64,000 bases of DNA from Zestosphaera sp. (GTDB lineage: Archaea > Thermoproteota > Thermoprotei_A > Sulfolobales > NBVN01), in assembly GCA_038843015.1 (NCBI GenBank), contig JAWBSH010000009.1, positions 1-64,000 on the forward strand. The letters run 5' to 3'. Below the pieces are notes generated by a model, which saw only the letters and a list, made by a program, of their open reading frames with translations, made no database searches and was not told the origin of the DNA. A program made the translations under genes and the position numbers. Each line of letters opens with the position of its first letter. The first letter of the stretch is position 1. Shown here in pieces: positions 36,846 through 46,230 of this stretch.

Positions 36846-38591
36846 ATGTTTAAATTTTCTAATTTGTATTATAATACAGTAAAATTTATATTTTCTTTCA
36901 AGAGAATGAATTCGGCGGATGAGTACGTGAAGCCTGATGCAACTGTTAAGAGAGTTTTAAGAATATTTACTGTTAGAAATCTAGGTGTTCTAGCACTTAT
37001 TACTCTTTTGCTGGCAGGTTCTGCTCTGACAGCTTACTATGTTGTGATGAATAGTGAGAATGCAGGTCCTGGAATTCTACTTACTATAAACCTCTACGAT
37101 ATAAGTGTTGAAGAGAAGAAATTAGTGGATGTGACTTCAAAGATACTTAAAAATCCTGATGTACTTATGTATTTGGAGATTAACGCTATAACTCCTTCAA
37201 GTCTCGAATCTGAGGAAGCTGCATTAACGATGACTAAAATTACTGCAAAACCTAAGAAGACAGTATTCATTCGTTTAGATAAGCTACTTGAAATCTCGAG
37301 AGAGTGGATTTCTATATATAGTTTGAGAGAAGGAAATCCTGAAGAGACGTACTCAGGATTAATAATTAGGTTGTTCATCTATAACGGTAGTTCTGGCGAC
37401 ATACTGTTTGAAGCATACGACTCCATAACCTACAAACCAGTAGAAATAACGCGAGAAAAATCAATAAGAGTCACAATGAGTTTAGTAAGAGATTCACTAA
37501 AGCCTATTAAGCTCTACGTAGAACACGCCATTGTTAGGCAGTATGAGGTCTTACTCTTACAAGCAAGTATTGAGGAGTTCGGTAAGGGAATAGAGCCTTC
37601 AGGACGCTGCGGGATTTGGTGGATAGAACGAGAACTAGTGACGCTAATTGGCCCGGCGAACCTAACTACTCAATTACCGAGTGACTACTTCAACAATCCC
37701 AATGGGGTCTTGTACGTGAAAACGCCAGTACTGATAGTAAGCAATCCTCTCTCGCTAAGCGGTGTGGTCGGCGCAAGTATTAACATAGGTATAAGTCAAG
37801 GAAATGTAGGAGTTTACCCAACTCTCACGAGCGGGGCAATACTTAACTCAACAGCAAGCGGTCTCATTCCAAACGTGAAGTTATGGAGAGGTAGTGGCTT
37901 CACGTGGGGCGGGTCCACATACTACTTCGGCTACAATGCGGTAGTAGAGCCACTCCAGAGTAAGTGGATATGGATATGGACTAGACCTATGTTCGCTATA
38001 TACAAAGTTTATAGAGTCACATGCACTGGTAGAGGTAGTGAGTTAATTCGTGTGTATATTAGAGACGACGCAGAAAGTGCAATCTATGACGTACTAACTA
38101 GCGGGCTTCAAATAGTGGGAGGCATGAATGACGGGTTACCTCATGACAACTTAATGCGGATGTTCTTTAACGGAACTGAGTTAATAAATCCAAAAATTCC
38201 GAACACGATGCTAGCGGACGGAATACTGCAACCGAGGGAATACATGGCTTTTGAGCTGATCTTCCCGTATTTTGACGTTTGCGAAAGTGATTTTGAAGTA
38301 GGTATTCCAGTCGGGGCGGCGGCAGCACTAGCTGTGTGTATAGGGCTTGGCTACGGTCCTAACACACCAGCATGCCTGGCTGCTATAAAATTCTCTTCAG
38401 CATTTCAGGTCTCCATATCAGCACAGGGACCTTCAATACGTATTAGTGGTAACATAGTCAATCACGGAATGTATGATGGAAGAGGCTACAACGTATCCGA
38501 GGTTGTATACATGTCTATTAGCCAGTATCAATACAAAAGCAATACCTGCTACTACAACGTCCCTGCTGGAATATACTTTAGGCTTGAATAA
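36846..38591 (+). CDS. Membrane-anchored secreted protein, unknown family, copy 2
   Basis: 581 residues (ATG at 36906 is a likely alternative, giving about 561). One membrane helix (LGVLALITLLLAGSALTAYY) follows a basic cytoplasmic tail. The rest parallels the gene at 8758: GILLTINLYDISVEE, GSGFTWGGSTYYFGYN, SKWIWIWTRPMFAIYKVY, CESDFEVGIPVGAAAALAV with a hydrophobic Gly/Ala segment, and a C-terminal CYYNVPAGIYF. It lacks the WWCWWC cluster of copy 1. Two divergent copies 26 kb apart indicate an old duplication. Function unknown. Confidence 0.82.
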   Translation: MFKFSNLYYNTVKFIFSFKRMNSADEYVKPDATVKRVLRIFTVRNLGVLALITLLLAGSALTAYYVVMNSENAGPGILLTINLYDISVEEKKLVDVTSKILKNPDVLMYLEINAITPSSLESEEAALTMTKITAKPKKTVFIRLDKLLEISREWISIYSLREGNPEETYSGLIIRLFIYNGSSGDILFEAYDSITYKPVEITREKSIRVTMSLVRDSLKPIKLYVEHAIVRQYEVLLLQASIEEFGKGIEPSGRCGIWWIERELVTLIGPANLTTQLPSDYFNNPNGVLYVKTPVLIVSNPLSLSGVVGASINIGISQGNVGVYPTLTSGAILNSTASGLIPNVKLWRGSGFTWGGSTYYFGYNAVVEPLQSKWIWIWTRPMFAIYKVYRVTCTGRGSELIRVYIRDDAESAIYDVLTSGLQIVGGMNDGLPHDNLMRMFFNGTELINPKIPNTMLADGILQPREYMAFELIFPYFDVCESDFEVGIPVGAAAALAVCIGLGYGPNTPACLAAIKFSSAFQVSISAQGPSIRISGNIVNHGMYDGRGYNVSEVVYMSISQYQYKSNTCYYNVPAGIYFRLE

Positions 38592-38723
38592 CGTTAGCAG
38601 ATAAAACACGTAAGACCTAGACTTTTAGTCTCCGCCTTAAGAAACTTACAGAATCCTTGGGTCGGGAAACGGTTTCTCAGAAATTACTTATAAGACTCGT
38701 GTTCTTAGTGTATTGGTGGTTGT

Positions 38724-39038
38724 GTGGGGAGGAGGAGTAGGAAGAAGTATAAGGTGTTTAGGCCTCCGCAGAGGACTTTGCCGAAGATTTTTCAATGTCC
38801 TGCATGCGGTTCAATGACTATAATAGTAGATGTTGAGACGTACGTCAACGACGCTGGTGAGGAGAAGAAGAAAGCTTTAATTAGGTGTATGAATCCAGCG
38901 TGTGGGTTGAGAGCCGAGTTAATAGAGTTGCCTTCTATCTTTGAGGCTGTTGACGCGTATTCTAGGTTCTTAGAACTCTTTGGTAGTGATAAGATGAAGA
39001 CTTGGTTTGAGAAGGGGGAGTCTAGTGAGTGGACGTAG
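38724..39038 (+). CDS. Elf1-like zinc-ribbon protein
   Basis: 104 residues. A basic start (GRRSRKKYKVFRPPQRTLPKIF) precedes a zinc ribbon FQCPACG...RCMNPACG and an acidic C-terminus, the layout of archaeal homologues of the eukaryotic transcription elongation factor Elf1. GTG start below a TATA (ttacttataag, about 38685-38695). Overlaps the GGGPS gene by 14 bp. Confidence 0.8.
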   Translation: MGRRSRKKYKVFRPPQRTLPKIFQCPACGSMTIIVDVETYVNDAGEEKKKALIRCMNPACGLRAELIELPSIFEAVDAYSRFLELFGSDKMKTWFEKGESSEWT

Positions 39039-39777
39039 GTTCTGGGTTGACTCGTATCTCAGAAATAAGCTTAACTCGGGAGAGAAGATACACTTTACTC
39101 TACTAGATCCTGACAAAATAAGTGACTCGAGTAAGGTTGATAAGATAGCTGAGACGACAGTCTCTGAAGGTACTGACGCGTTCTTGATAGGCGGCTCGAT
39201 AGGAGTCTCGGAAAGAGACGTAGATGAGGTAGTAGTTAGCTTGAAGAAGTGGGGGTTGCCAGTAATACTGTTTCCAGGTAACGTCTCAGGAATCTCGAAG
39301 CATGCTGACGCCATACTCTTCATGTCACTCTTAAACTCAGACGACCCCTACTTCATCATAGGAGCTCAAGTACTTGGGGCGCCGCTCGTAGCTAAGTACG
39401 AGCTGGAAGTCCTCCCTACAGGATACGTGATAGTCGGGTACGGAGGCGCAGCGGGTTACGTTGGGAGAGCGAGACCAGTCCCCTACGACAAGCCAGAACT
39501 TGGTGTGGCATACGTCTTGGCAGCTAGGTTCTTAGGTATGAAGTACGTGTATCTGGAAGCAGGTTCAGGAGCTCCAGAACCTATACCACCCAAGTTCTTG
39601 AGGAAAGCTTCAGCGGTTAAGGGAGACTCCGTGCTGATAGTTGGTGGTGGAATAAGGACCTACGAACACGCTAAAGAAGCTATTAATTCGGGTGCTGATA
39701 TAGTAGTGACTGGCACCGCAATAGAAGAGAATGCCGAGAAAGCCAGAGAAATCATAAGAGCTGTTAAGAAGAAATAG
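39025..39777 (+). CDS. Geranylgeranylglyceryl phosphate synthase
   Basis: 250 residues from GTG 39025, chosen because GGGGGAG lies 4 bp upstream. Makes the first ether bond of archaeal membrane lipids from G1P and GGPP. TIM-barrel motifs: HFTLLDPDK, DAFLIGGSIGV, ILFPGNVSGISKHADAILF, YLEAGSGAPEPI, VGGGIRTYEHA, DIVVTGTAIEEN. Translated from within the end of the Elf1-like gene. Confidence 0.96.
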   Translation: MSGRRFWVDSYLRNKLNSGEKIHFTLLDPDKISDSSKVDKIAETTVSEGTDAFLIGGSIGVSERDVDEVVVSLKKWGLPVILFPGNVSGISKHADAILFMSLLNSDDPYFIIGAQVLGAPLVAKYELEVLPTGYVIVGYGGAAGYVGRARPVPYDKPELGVAYVLAARFLGMKYVYLEAGSGAPEPIPPKFLRKASAVKGDSVLIVGGGIRTYEHAKEAINSGADIVVTGTAIEENAEKAREIIRAVKKK

Positions 39778-39789
39778 TGTTTTCATACA

Positions 39790-41319
39790 TTAAATTATTC
39801 TGAGAGAGATTATTACTCCGTACTTCCTCTCAATATTTGCTAATCTTCTCTTCAGCTTTCTCGTTGACCTAGCTTCTTCTTTAGGTACTACCACCGTGAC
39901 TATACTGCCGTCAAAAGTTATCTCGGCTGAGGGGAGAAGCGATAATATTGCTTTCCTAACTATAGCCTCGAAGTCACCCCCTACCGCCTGCTTGACTGGA
40001 ACTACGACAGTTTGCTCGCCGAAGGTATACATCTCGTACTCGAGTTGCCCACTTAAGAAGTCTCTAACTTCAACTACAGGTCTTGCGAGGTCTGCTTCCT
40101 TAAGACCTGTCGGCAACTTAACACTCATGCTGACATCATATACCTTACGCACCTCACCCTCCTCTAGGAAAAGCACTGTATCAATGACTGAAGGTATCAT
40201 ACCTAAATCTATCCTCCCGATGAACCTCTGTAATGCGTCAATAGGTGATGTTGCGTGGATCACTCCGATCATGCCTATCCCGGCGAGCCTTAAATCAACA
40301 TATAGCTTGAAATCGTTATCCGTCCGCAACTCATCAAATACTGTGTAGTCGGGTCTCGAGAGGAGAAGTATGTCGTGAAGTTCATCAGAAGTAGCGTACG
40401 TTTTAGAATATTGAGTGACTTCAGGAGGTAGGTGCATGTCTCTAGGAGACTCAATAGTCTTGACGACCTTGTTCTTCCTTCTGTAGTAGTCCGCGAGAGC
40501 TTGAGCGAATGTGGTCTTACCCATCCCCGGAGCACCAGCTATTAATATGCCCTCGGCCTTCTCCTCAAGTCTCTTCATGAGTTTTTCTGGGAGGACGTAG
40601 TCTTCCAGCTTAGGCCTCACAAGAGGCTTTACCGCAGTTATTTCCCACCCATCACTCATCGGAGGTCTCGCTATTATTATTCTGTATTGATTCAACTGTA
40701 TTATTATTGAGTTAGGTCTCTCGATCTCTATAATGGCTTCAGGGTCTGTGCGAGCCACTTCAAGAATCTCATCAGCTATTGCTTCTATTTCTTCTCTACT
40801 TAATGGGTTCTCTGAGAGCTGAACGAGTCTCCACTTACCAGGTCTTCCCTGCTTGGCGTAGGGGGGTGCTCCTTCCTTCAAATGTACGGACATAGTCTTC
40901 TCGTCAAAGAACTTCTCAAGCGTTATCAAGCGACTTCTAGGCGGCTCCACGTAAAAAACTTTCACTCCGAGAGCCTCGCTAGCTAGTTGCTGAGTCTTTG
41001 ATGAAGTTATTAAAGTTGCGCCAGTCTCTAGAGCATACCACCTAACTAGAGCGTCTATATCTTCAGCTCTCCTACTGCTGGAGAGGACCTCGACTGGTAT
41101 CCCCCTAGAACTACATGCTATTCTAACAAACCTCATTTCATCAAGTCCTAGTATGCCGAGCGACCTATTACTCTTAGCTAGAGACTCGAAATAATCTATG
41201 AGTTCCCTGAGAATGACTAGAGTGCCTCTAATCTTGCCCTCTACTACAATCATTTTAAGTACTCCGTTAGTTATTACGCTAGCGTCAGGCACGTAAGTCT
41301 CTACCCCAACTTCTCTCAC
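39790..41319 (-). CDS. PIN-domain ATPase (PilT/VirB11-like with KH-type tail)
   Basis: About 509 residues from GTG 41319; earlier starts at 41328 and 41337 would lie on or above the TATA CTTAAATATTTG (about 41332-41343). An N-terminal PIN nuclease-like domain (VPDASVITNG, ALVRWYALETGATLITSS) precedes a secretion-type ATPase with Walker A AGAPGMGKTTFA, DYTVFDELRTD and GVIHATSPIDAL, and a basic C-terminus resembling a KH RNA-binding domain. Archaeal members of this family are conserved but uncharacterised; RNA processing is inferred from the PIN and KH parts. Confidence 0.88.
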   Translation of the reverse strand: MREVGVETYVPDASVITNGVLKMIVVEGKIRGTLVILRELIDYFESLAKSNRSLGILGLDEMRFVRIACSSRGIPVEVLSSSRRAEDIDALVRWYALETGATLITSSKTQQLASEALGVKVFYVEPPRSRLITLEKFFDEKTMSVHLKEGAPPYAKQGRPGKWRLVQLSENPLSREEIEAIADEILEVARTDPEAIIEIERPNSIIIQLNQYRIIIARPPMSDGWEITAVKPLVRPKLEDYVLPEKLMKRLEEKAEGILIAGAPGMGKTTFAQALADYYRRKNKVVKTIESPRDMHLPPEVTQYSKTYATSDELHDILLLSRPDYTVFDELRTDNDFKLYVDLRLAGIGMIGVIHATSPIDALQRFIGRIDLGMIPSVIDTVLFLEEGEVRKVYDVSMSVKLPTGLKEADLARPVVEVRDFLSGQLEYEMYTFGEQTVVVPVKQAVGGDFEAIVRKAILSLLPSAEITFDGSIVTVVVPKEEARSTRKLKRRLANIERKYGVIISLRII

Positions 41320-41379
41320 ACCACACACCCATCTCAAATATTTAAGATAAGAACAATTATAACGCTATCTCAGAGGACA

Positions 41380-41545
41380 TCACCCATTCGCGGTCTAGGA
41401 CCTCTCGCGAAGCACTAACCTCTCTCGTCACGAACAGGTTCTAGAGGGTTTGGGGGCGTGCTCCCCTTGCGAGTTTAGTCTCACGCCAGGTCTTGGAGAC
41501 TCTCTTCTTGTCCTGTACAGGTCTCAGAGCTGTAGTTTCTGAGTA
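41380..41545. other. Hairpin-rich intergenic region, possible structured RNA
   Basis: The 330 bp between the PIN-ATPase and the ATP synthase operon contains no gene but several perfect stems: TTCGCG/CGCGAA (41387-41392/41406-41411) enclosing GGTC-TAG-GACC, GGCGTG/CACGCC (41455-41460/41482-41487), CCTGTACAGG (about 41512-41521) and CTCAGA/TCTGAG (41523-41528/41538-41543). It is more G+C-rich than its surroundings. No known RNA family recognised. Confidence 0.3.
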
Positions 41546-41624
41546 TATTCGTGAGTTCGTCTCTCAAGAATTTTGAGGCGGGTTTTCTATAGTGATGTGG
41601 TTAGTGAGGTGTTCAACCATGGTA

Positions 41625-41639
41625 ACACATAATTAATAA
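41625..41639 (+). promoter_or_regulatory. Promoter of ATP synthase operon
   Basis: TATA-like cacataattaataag. Predicted start of transcription near 41659; AGGGG just before the atpH ATG at 41670 can serve as a ribosome binding site. Confidence 0.45.
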
Positions 41640-41669
41640 GGTGTCGTATGGTGTTTTTTAGGGGTTTGA

Positions 41670-41969
41670 ATGTCAATCAGTGAGATAGAGGAAGAGGCTA
41701 GGAAGATAGTTGAGGAGGCCGGGAAGAAAGCAGAGGAAATCTTGAGTAAGGCTAGGAGGGAGGCTGCGGAACTCAAGTCAAGGTCTTTAGTAGGTCTTCT
41801 CGGACCTGAAGAGAAAGAGAAGATTGTGAGAGAGTTTGAGTTAAGGATTAAGGATATCGAGTTGAGAGCAGAGGAACGAAGGCAGGCAATTCTAAAGTCT
41901 TTTGCTGAGAAGAAGAAGGACTTAGTTAAAGAGATAGTTGATTTAGTCATGGGTTTAAGGGAGTTATGA
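41670..41969 (+). CDS. atpH: A-type ATP synthase subunit H
   Basis: 99 residues, a continuous charged coiled-coil (EIEEEARKIVEEAGKKAEEIL...) typical of the peripheral-stalk subunit that pairs with subunit E. First gene of a nine-gene operon H-I-K-E-C-F-A-B-D; stop overlaps atpI by 4 bp. Confidence 0.88.
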   Translation: MSISEIEEEARKIVEEAGKKAEEILSKARREAAELKSRSLVGLLGPEEKEKIVREFELRIKDIELRAEERRQAILKSFAEKKKDLVKEIVDLVMGLREL

Positions 41970-43999
41970 TGGCACTCATAGTGTCTACTCCTGAGAGACT
42001 CCACTACGTCAGGTTGCTAATCCCTAAAGACTTGAGTAGTAAGGCCACTAACGTACTTCAAAGTTTAGGTGTTATTCACGTAGAGACTTCAGGAGAGTTA
42101 AGTGAGGAAGACAGAGAGAAGCTCAGGATCTATGCTGAGAAGGTACGGTCTTTCTCAAGTCTAGTAGATACTGTCGAGAACTACTATAAGTTCACTATAG
42201 TAGACCTCAAAAAAGAAGTTAGTCTTGAGGATTTAGATAGGACGGTAGATGAGCTCTACCTCAAACTGAGTAAGGTACATCAAGAAATCGAGAACTTAGT
42301 TAATAATAAGAAGAAACTAACTGATGAGATCAGTGAGTGTCTAAAACAAATTAAGGTATTGGAGATAATCAAGCGTGAAGTCGGTGAGGACCTGAAAGTT
42401 TTCGAGCTTTCGTTTACTGGGGAAGCGCTCTTCTCTGTTGTGGCGTTAGGTAAGTCTCAAGACATGGAGCCGCTTATTACCTCAATACCTAAAGACGTAA
42501 TATTCAAGTTTGGCCTAGTAGAGGACGAGATGATAATTTTTGTAGTTGGCGTTTCTAGCGCTTGGAAAGAAGTTCAGGAGTTGCTTAGTAGGGCTAGAGC
42601 AGAAATTATAGTATTTCCTAAGCAAGACATCACGATATCTAACTACTTAAACTACTTGAGCAAACACGTAGAAGAACTTAGAGCTACTTTAGCAAAGATA
42701 GACCAAGAACTAGAGAAAATCTTGAGAGATAACCTAGAGTTACTCGCCCTAGCTAAGGTAATCAACGACATAGTTAAGTCTAAACTTGATTTCCTCCTCA
42801 GTGCCGCTAGCGGGGAGTACTTGTTAGCCATAGAAGGGTGGGTTCCAGAAGAGTCTATCAAGGCGGTAGAAAACAAGCTAAGCAGTGAAATAAGTACTTA
42901 TTTAATAGTTAAGGTTTCGTCAGACAAGAAGCCTCCCTCGAAATTAAGGAATCCAAGACCGCTCAAGCCTTTCGAACTCTTAACAAAGTTTTACGGCTTG
43001 CCATCACCTGGTGAGTGGGACCCTACCCCGATCCTCACATACTCTTTCTTAGTATTTTTTGGGTTGATGATGGCTGACGCTGTCTACGGCTTAGTACTTC
43101 TTCTGCTAGTTAAGTATGTCTTGGATAAGAGCGGGTTCGTAGATAATCCCTACTCACCCGGCTACTCTTCATTAAAGAAGATGTTGCTAACGTTGAGTAT
43201 CTCGGCCACAGTCTTCGGCGTGTTATCAAACACTTTCGCAGGATACTCAGTAGGTTTAGAAAGAGGACGTATTGTGTTGGTCGTTGCTAGTAACGGGGGC
43301 GGTGGGCTAATTAACGTGCCAACTCTAATTAATTTAGCAGACCCCATGTTTTTCCTAGTTTTAGCGCTAGTTATCGGCCTTATACACATAAACATAGGAC
43401 ATGTTCTCTCAGTTGTTGTAGGTTTTAAAGCGAGAGATTTAGGTAGAGTCTTGAGTGGGGTCGGCTTAATAATCTCAGAGATTTTCGGCATACCATATGT
43501 TTTGCATGAATTCCTCCACTACGAGTTGTTGCCCTTGAGTGGAGAAGCATATACTTATATTCTTTACGCATCACTAATCGGAGTATTAGTAATGATAGTA
43601 GGGACTGTCAAATCTTTAGGTGGTGTGGGCCTCTTCATGTGGATATTCAACATCACTGGCTTGTTAGGAGACGTCCTATCGTATTCTAGACTAGCTGGGT
43701 TAGGTATAGCTACTTACGTAATGGCTGTCAACTTCAATAAGCTATCTTTCAGCATCTACGAATATTTCTCGAGGTTAGCGCCTGTCGTAGGTGCTGTCTT
43801 GGGCTTGGTGGTGATGCTGGCTGTCGCAGTATTCATGAATATGTTCAACCTGGTTTTCGGAGCTATAGGAGGCTTTGTCCATTCTATGAGGTTGTGCTTC
43901 GTTGAATTCCTTCCTAAGTGGTATGACGGAAACGGGAGGGAATTCATGCCATTTACTTTGAAGATAGAAAAACACGTTACTTTAGGTAAGATCAGATAG
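41966..43999 (+). CDS. atpI: A-type ATP synthase subunit I (a)
   Basis: 677 residues. The N-terminal half is soluble with coiled-coils (KVHQEIENLVNNKKKLTDEI); from about residue 350 on there are seven or so membrane helices that form the ion half-channels against the c ring. The essential arginine of the last helices lies in GDVLSYSRLAGLGIATYVM. ATGATGG start overlaps atpH. Confidence 0.95.
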   Translation: MMALIVSTPERLHYVRLLIPKDLSSKATNVLQSLGVIHVETSGELSEEDREKLRIYAEKVRSFSSLVDTVENYYKFTIVDLKKEVSLEDLDRTVDELYLKLSKVHQEIENLVNNKKKLTDEISECLKQIKVLEIIKREVGEDLKVFELSFTGEALFSVVALGKSQDMEPLITSIPKDVIFKFGLVEDEMIIFVVGVSSAWKEVQELLSRARAEIIVFPKQDITISNYLNYLSKHVEELRATLAKIDQELEKILRDNLELLALAKVINDIVKSKLDFLLSAASGEYLLAIEGWVPEESIKAVENKLSSEISTYLIVKVSSDKKPPSKLRNPRPLKPFELLTKFYGLPSPGEWDPTPILTYSFLVFFGLMMADAVYGLVLLLLVKYVLDKSGFVDNPYSPGYSSLKKMLLTLSISATVFGVLSNTFAGYSVGLERGRIVLVVASNGGGGLINVPTLINLADPMFFLVLALVIGLIHINIGHVLSVVVGFKARDLGRVLSGVGLIISEIFGIPYVLHEFLHYELLPLSGEAYTYILYASLIGVLVMIVGTVKSLGGVGLFMWIFNITGLLGDVLSYSRLAGLGIATYVMAVNFNKLSFSIYEYFSRLAPVVGAVLGLVVMLAVAVFMNMFNLVFGAIGGFVHSMRLCFVEFLPKWYDGNGREFMPFTLKIEKHVTLGKIR

Positions 44000-44147
44000 T
44001 TCAGCCCTAGATCCTGCAAGCTTTAGTGAACTATCGTGAATAGAGTTTCACTTATTTAAGGCGGGCCAACTCTGTTGAGTCGTAGTGAGTCAAATTTTTG
44101 TGTGCAAAGCTTAAAAACTTTTTATAAAATTTAACGAGGTGTGTGTA

Positions 44148-44627
44148 GTGTCTTTGAGTCCTCAAGCTGTAGCGTCTCTCGGGCTTGCTCTAGGGGTTGT
44201 AGGAGGTGTTATAGGGTCTTCAGTAGGTATAGGTAGAGCTGCTTCAGCAGGACTTTCCGTCATATCTGAGGATCCAGGCAGTTTTAAGCAAGTACTCATA
44301 CTCTCTTCTTTGCCCATGACTCAGACATTCTATGGGTTCATATTCGCTTTGCTAGGACTTACTTCTGTTCTACCAGGGATTCCTGAAGTGACTTGGCTTA
44401 AGGCAGGCGCGTTCTTAGGTATAGGAGCTTTCGTCATGGTTGCAGAGTTATTCTCGGCGTGGTATCAAGGTGTGATATGTATGTCTGGTATTATTGAGTT
44501 GCCTAAAGCCGGTGGCAGGATGCTAGTCCCGTCACTAATACTTGCTGCTTATGTTGAAATGCTCGGCATATTAGGAATGGTCCTCGGATACCTACTAACG
44601 ACGTTAGTTGCTGGCTTACCAATCTAA
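44148..44627 (+). CDS. atpK: A-type ATP synthase subunit K (c ring)
   Basis: 159 residues from GTG 44148, preceded by GAGGTG (a GTG at 44139 overlaps that ribosome site). Two fused hairpins make four membrane helices, twice the length of bacterial c. The second hairpin has the ion-binding glutamate (LAAYVEMLGIL); the first has glutamine (LPMTQTFYGF). With one carboxylate per four helices the ring would carry fewer ions per turn, as in V-type c subunits. Confidence 0.93.
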   Translation: MSLSPQAVASLGLALGVVGGVIGSSVGIGRAASAGLSVISEDPGSFKQVLILSSLPMTQTFYGFIFALLGLTSVLPGIPEVTWLKAGAFLGIGAFVMVAELFSAWYQGVICMSGIIELPKAGGRMLVPSLILAAYVEMLGILGMVLGYLLTTLVAGLPI

Positions 44628-44654
44628 GACTCTCCTACTAGCGAGGATGAAGAC

Positions 44655-45251
44655 ATGAGCTTAGAAGCGTTACGCGCAGAAATCCTGAAGAAAGCCAGAG
44701 CCAAAGCAGACGCCATAATAAAGAGTGCTGAAGAAGAAGCTAAGAAGATACTAGATGAAGCTATGAAAGAGTATTCGAGGAAGTATGAGTTAGCAAGAGA
44801 AGCTGAGTTGAGGGAATTAAGAGACGAACTCTCAAAGAAACTGAGTGAGAAAAACTTAGAAGTAAGCACGAGACTTCTGAACTTGAAGAATGAGCTAATC
44901 AAAGAATTAAGAGAGGAAATCTTAAGCAAGATAAGAGAGATGAGTGACGCGGAGAGAAAAAAATCTCTTAAGAAATTAATTACTGAGTGTCTTAACGAGC
45001 TACACGTAGCACAGAAGATAAATGTGTGCGTTGTTGAGAAAGATATTCCGTTAATTAAGGACGTGTTAAGGGAACTAGGTATTGAAGACAGGGTTAAAGA
45101 GATAAAGATTCTTTCTCCAGAAAGTGTGGGTGGTGTGTTGGTAGAGTCGGAAGACGGGTCTTTAGGTCTAGACAACACCTACGTTACTAGACTTGAAAGA
45201 CTACTCTCTCTCGTTTATAAGAAATTAAACGACGAGGTTTTCGGAGGTTAG
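44655..45251 (+). CDS. atpE: A-type ATP synthase subunit E
   Basis: 198 residues. The long N-terminal helix (RAKADAIIKSAEEEAKKILDEA) pairs with subunit H to form the peripheral stalk; the globular C-terminus with ESVGGVLVESEDGSLGLDNTY binds the top of the A3B3 head. ATG 27 bp after atpK. Confidence 0.94.
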   Translation: MSLEALRAEILKKARAKADAIIKSAEEEAKKILDEAMKEYSRKYELAREAELRELRDELSKKLSEKNLEVSTRLLNLKNELIKELREEILSKIREMSDAERKKSLKKLITECLNELHVAQKINVCVVEKDIPLIKDVLRELGIEDRVKEIKILSPESVGGVLVESEDGSLGLDNTYVTRLERLLSLVYKKLNDEVFGG

Positions 45252-45255
45252 TTTA

Positions 45256-46230
45256 GTGACCGTTACAGTGAATGACGAGGTCTTCTTTAATCATATCAAG
45301 ATACGTTCTCATAAAACTATACATCCAGAGAATATGAAGAGAATAAACGAATTAATTACTTACACATTCCCTGGCTTGTTATCTGCCCTGCAGGAATTCG
45401 AGATTAGCTCTTGTCTCAGTAGTGAGCTGAGGAGTGGCTTATCCTTATCTCGCGTAACAATATACTCTAAATTACTGAAGTGTTGGGAGAGCGATTTAAG
45501 GAATATGATACACTTAATCAAGCCTTCTAAGGAGGTGGTAGGTGTGGTGGACCTCTACATGAGCAAGTATGTAATCAATGACTTAATAGGCGTTGTAAGT
45601 ACTGGGTTAAGAGAAACCACGTACTTAGATATGCACGTAGCTGAATCTCTTAAGGCCGCTAAAGACGTGAGTGAAGTTGTTTCGGTAATGAGTAAGAAAG
45701 GTTTTATGAGTGAGGTGATATCCTCAGTTTTCAGCGAGTATAGGAAGCTGAAAATTAGTGAGTTAAACTTTAGCGAGCTTTACACGAGATTAAGTGAGTC
45801 TTACTTCAGAAGTCTCAGGAATTCTCTAATAAAGCTAAATGTCTCTTCTTACGGACTTAGATGTGTGGAGTTTCTTAGAGAGTTTGAGAGAGTTAAGTAT
45901 CTTTTAAGGAAGGCTTTATTAGAAGGAGGAGATTTAAGAGTTGCTGCGGCAGTATTGACGCAGAAACAGAAAGAAGCTGTATTCAGAGCCTCTAAGAACA
46001 CACACGACTTCGAATACGTGCTGTCTATCCTGCCAACACATTTTTGTCATAGCACGCTTAAGTCACTTCCAGTCTCTGTCGACACCTTACTCGACTACTT
46101 CCTCCTCAAAGAGGTTGAGTTTTCTCTTCTTTCTTACGTGGTATTTCTAATTAATTCTGGGTACTCACCAGATTTAATTAAGGATGAGGTGGGGAGGTGG
46201 TTAAGACTTTATGAGTCGATTACCGAGTAA
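45256..46230 (+). CDS. atpC: A-type ATP synthase subunit C
   Basis: 324 residues, all-helical. It couples the central stalk to the c ring (homologue of V-ATPase subunit d). Sequence is divergent, as normal for the subunit; the assignment rests on size, helical content, the end LKEVEFSLLSYVVFLINSGYSPD and position between E and F. Overlaps atpF by 20 bp. Confidence 0.85.
   Translation: MTVTVNDEVFFNHIKIRSHKTIHPENMKRINELITYTFPGLLSALQEFEISSCLSSELRSGLSLSRVTIYSKLLKCWESDLRNMIHLIKPSKEVVGVVDLYMSKYVINDLIGVVSTGLRETTYLDMHVAESLKAAKDVSEVVSVMSKKGFMSEVISSVFSEYRKLKISELNFSELYTRLSESYFRSLRNSLIKLNVSSYGLRCVEFLREFERVKYLLRKALLEGGDLRVAAAVLTQKQKEAVFRASKNTHDFEYVLSILPTHFCHSTLKSLPVSVDTLLDYFLLKEVEFSLLSYVVFLINSGYSPDLIKDEVGRWLRLYESITE

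Noticed and set aside
41365-41390. Minus-strand GTGATGT-CCT-CTGA as a C/D sRNA
   Set aside because: Box C and box D are only 3 nt apart in the wrong order; no guide space.
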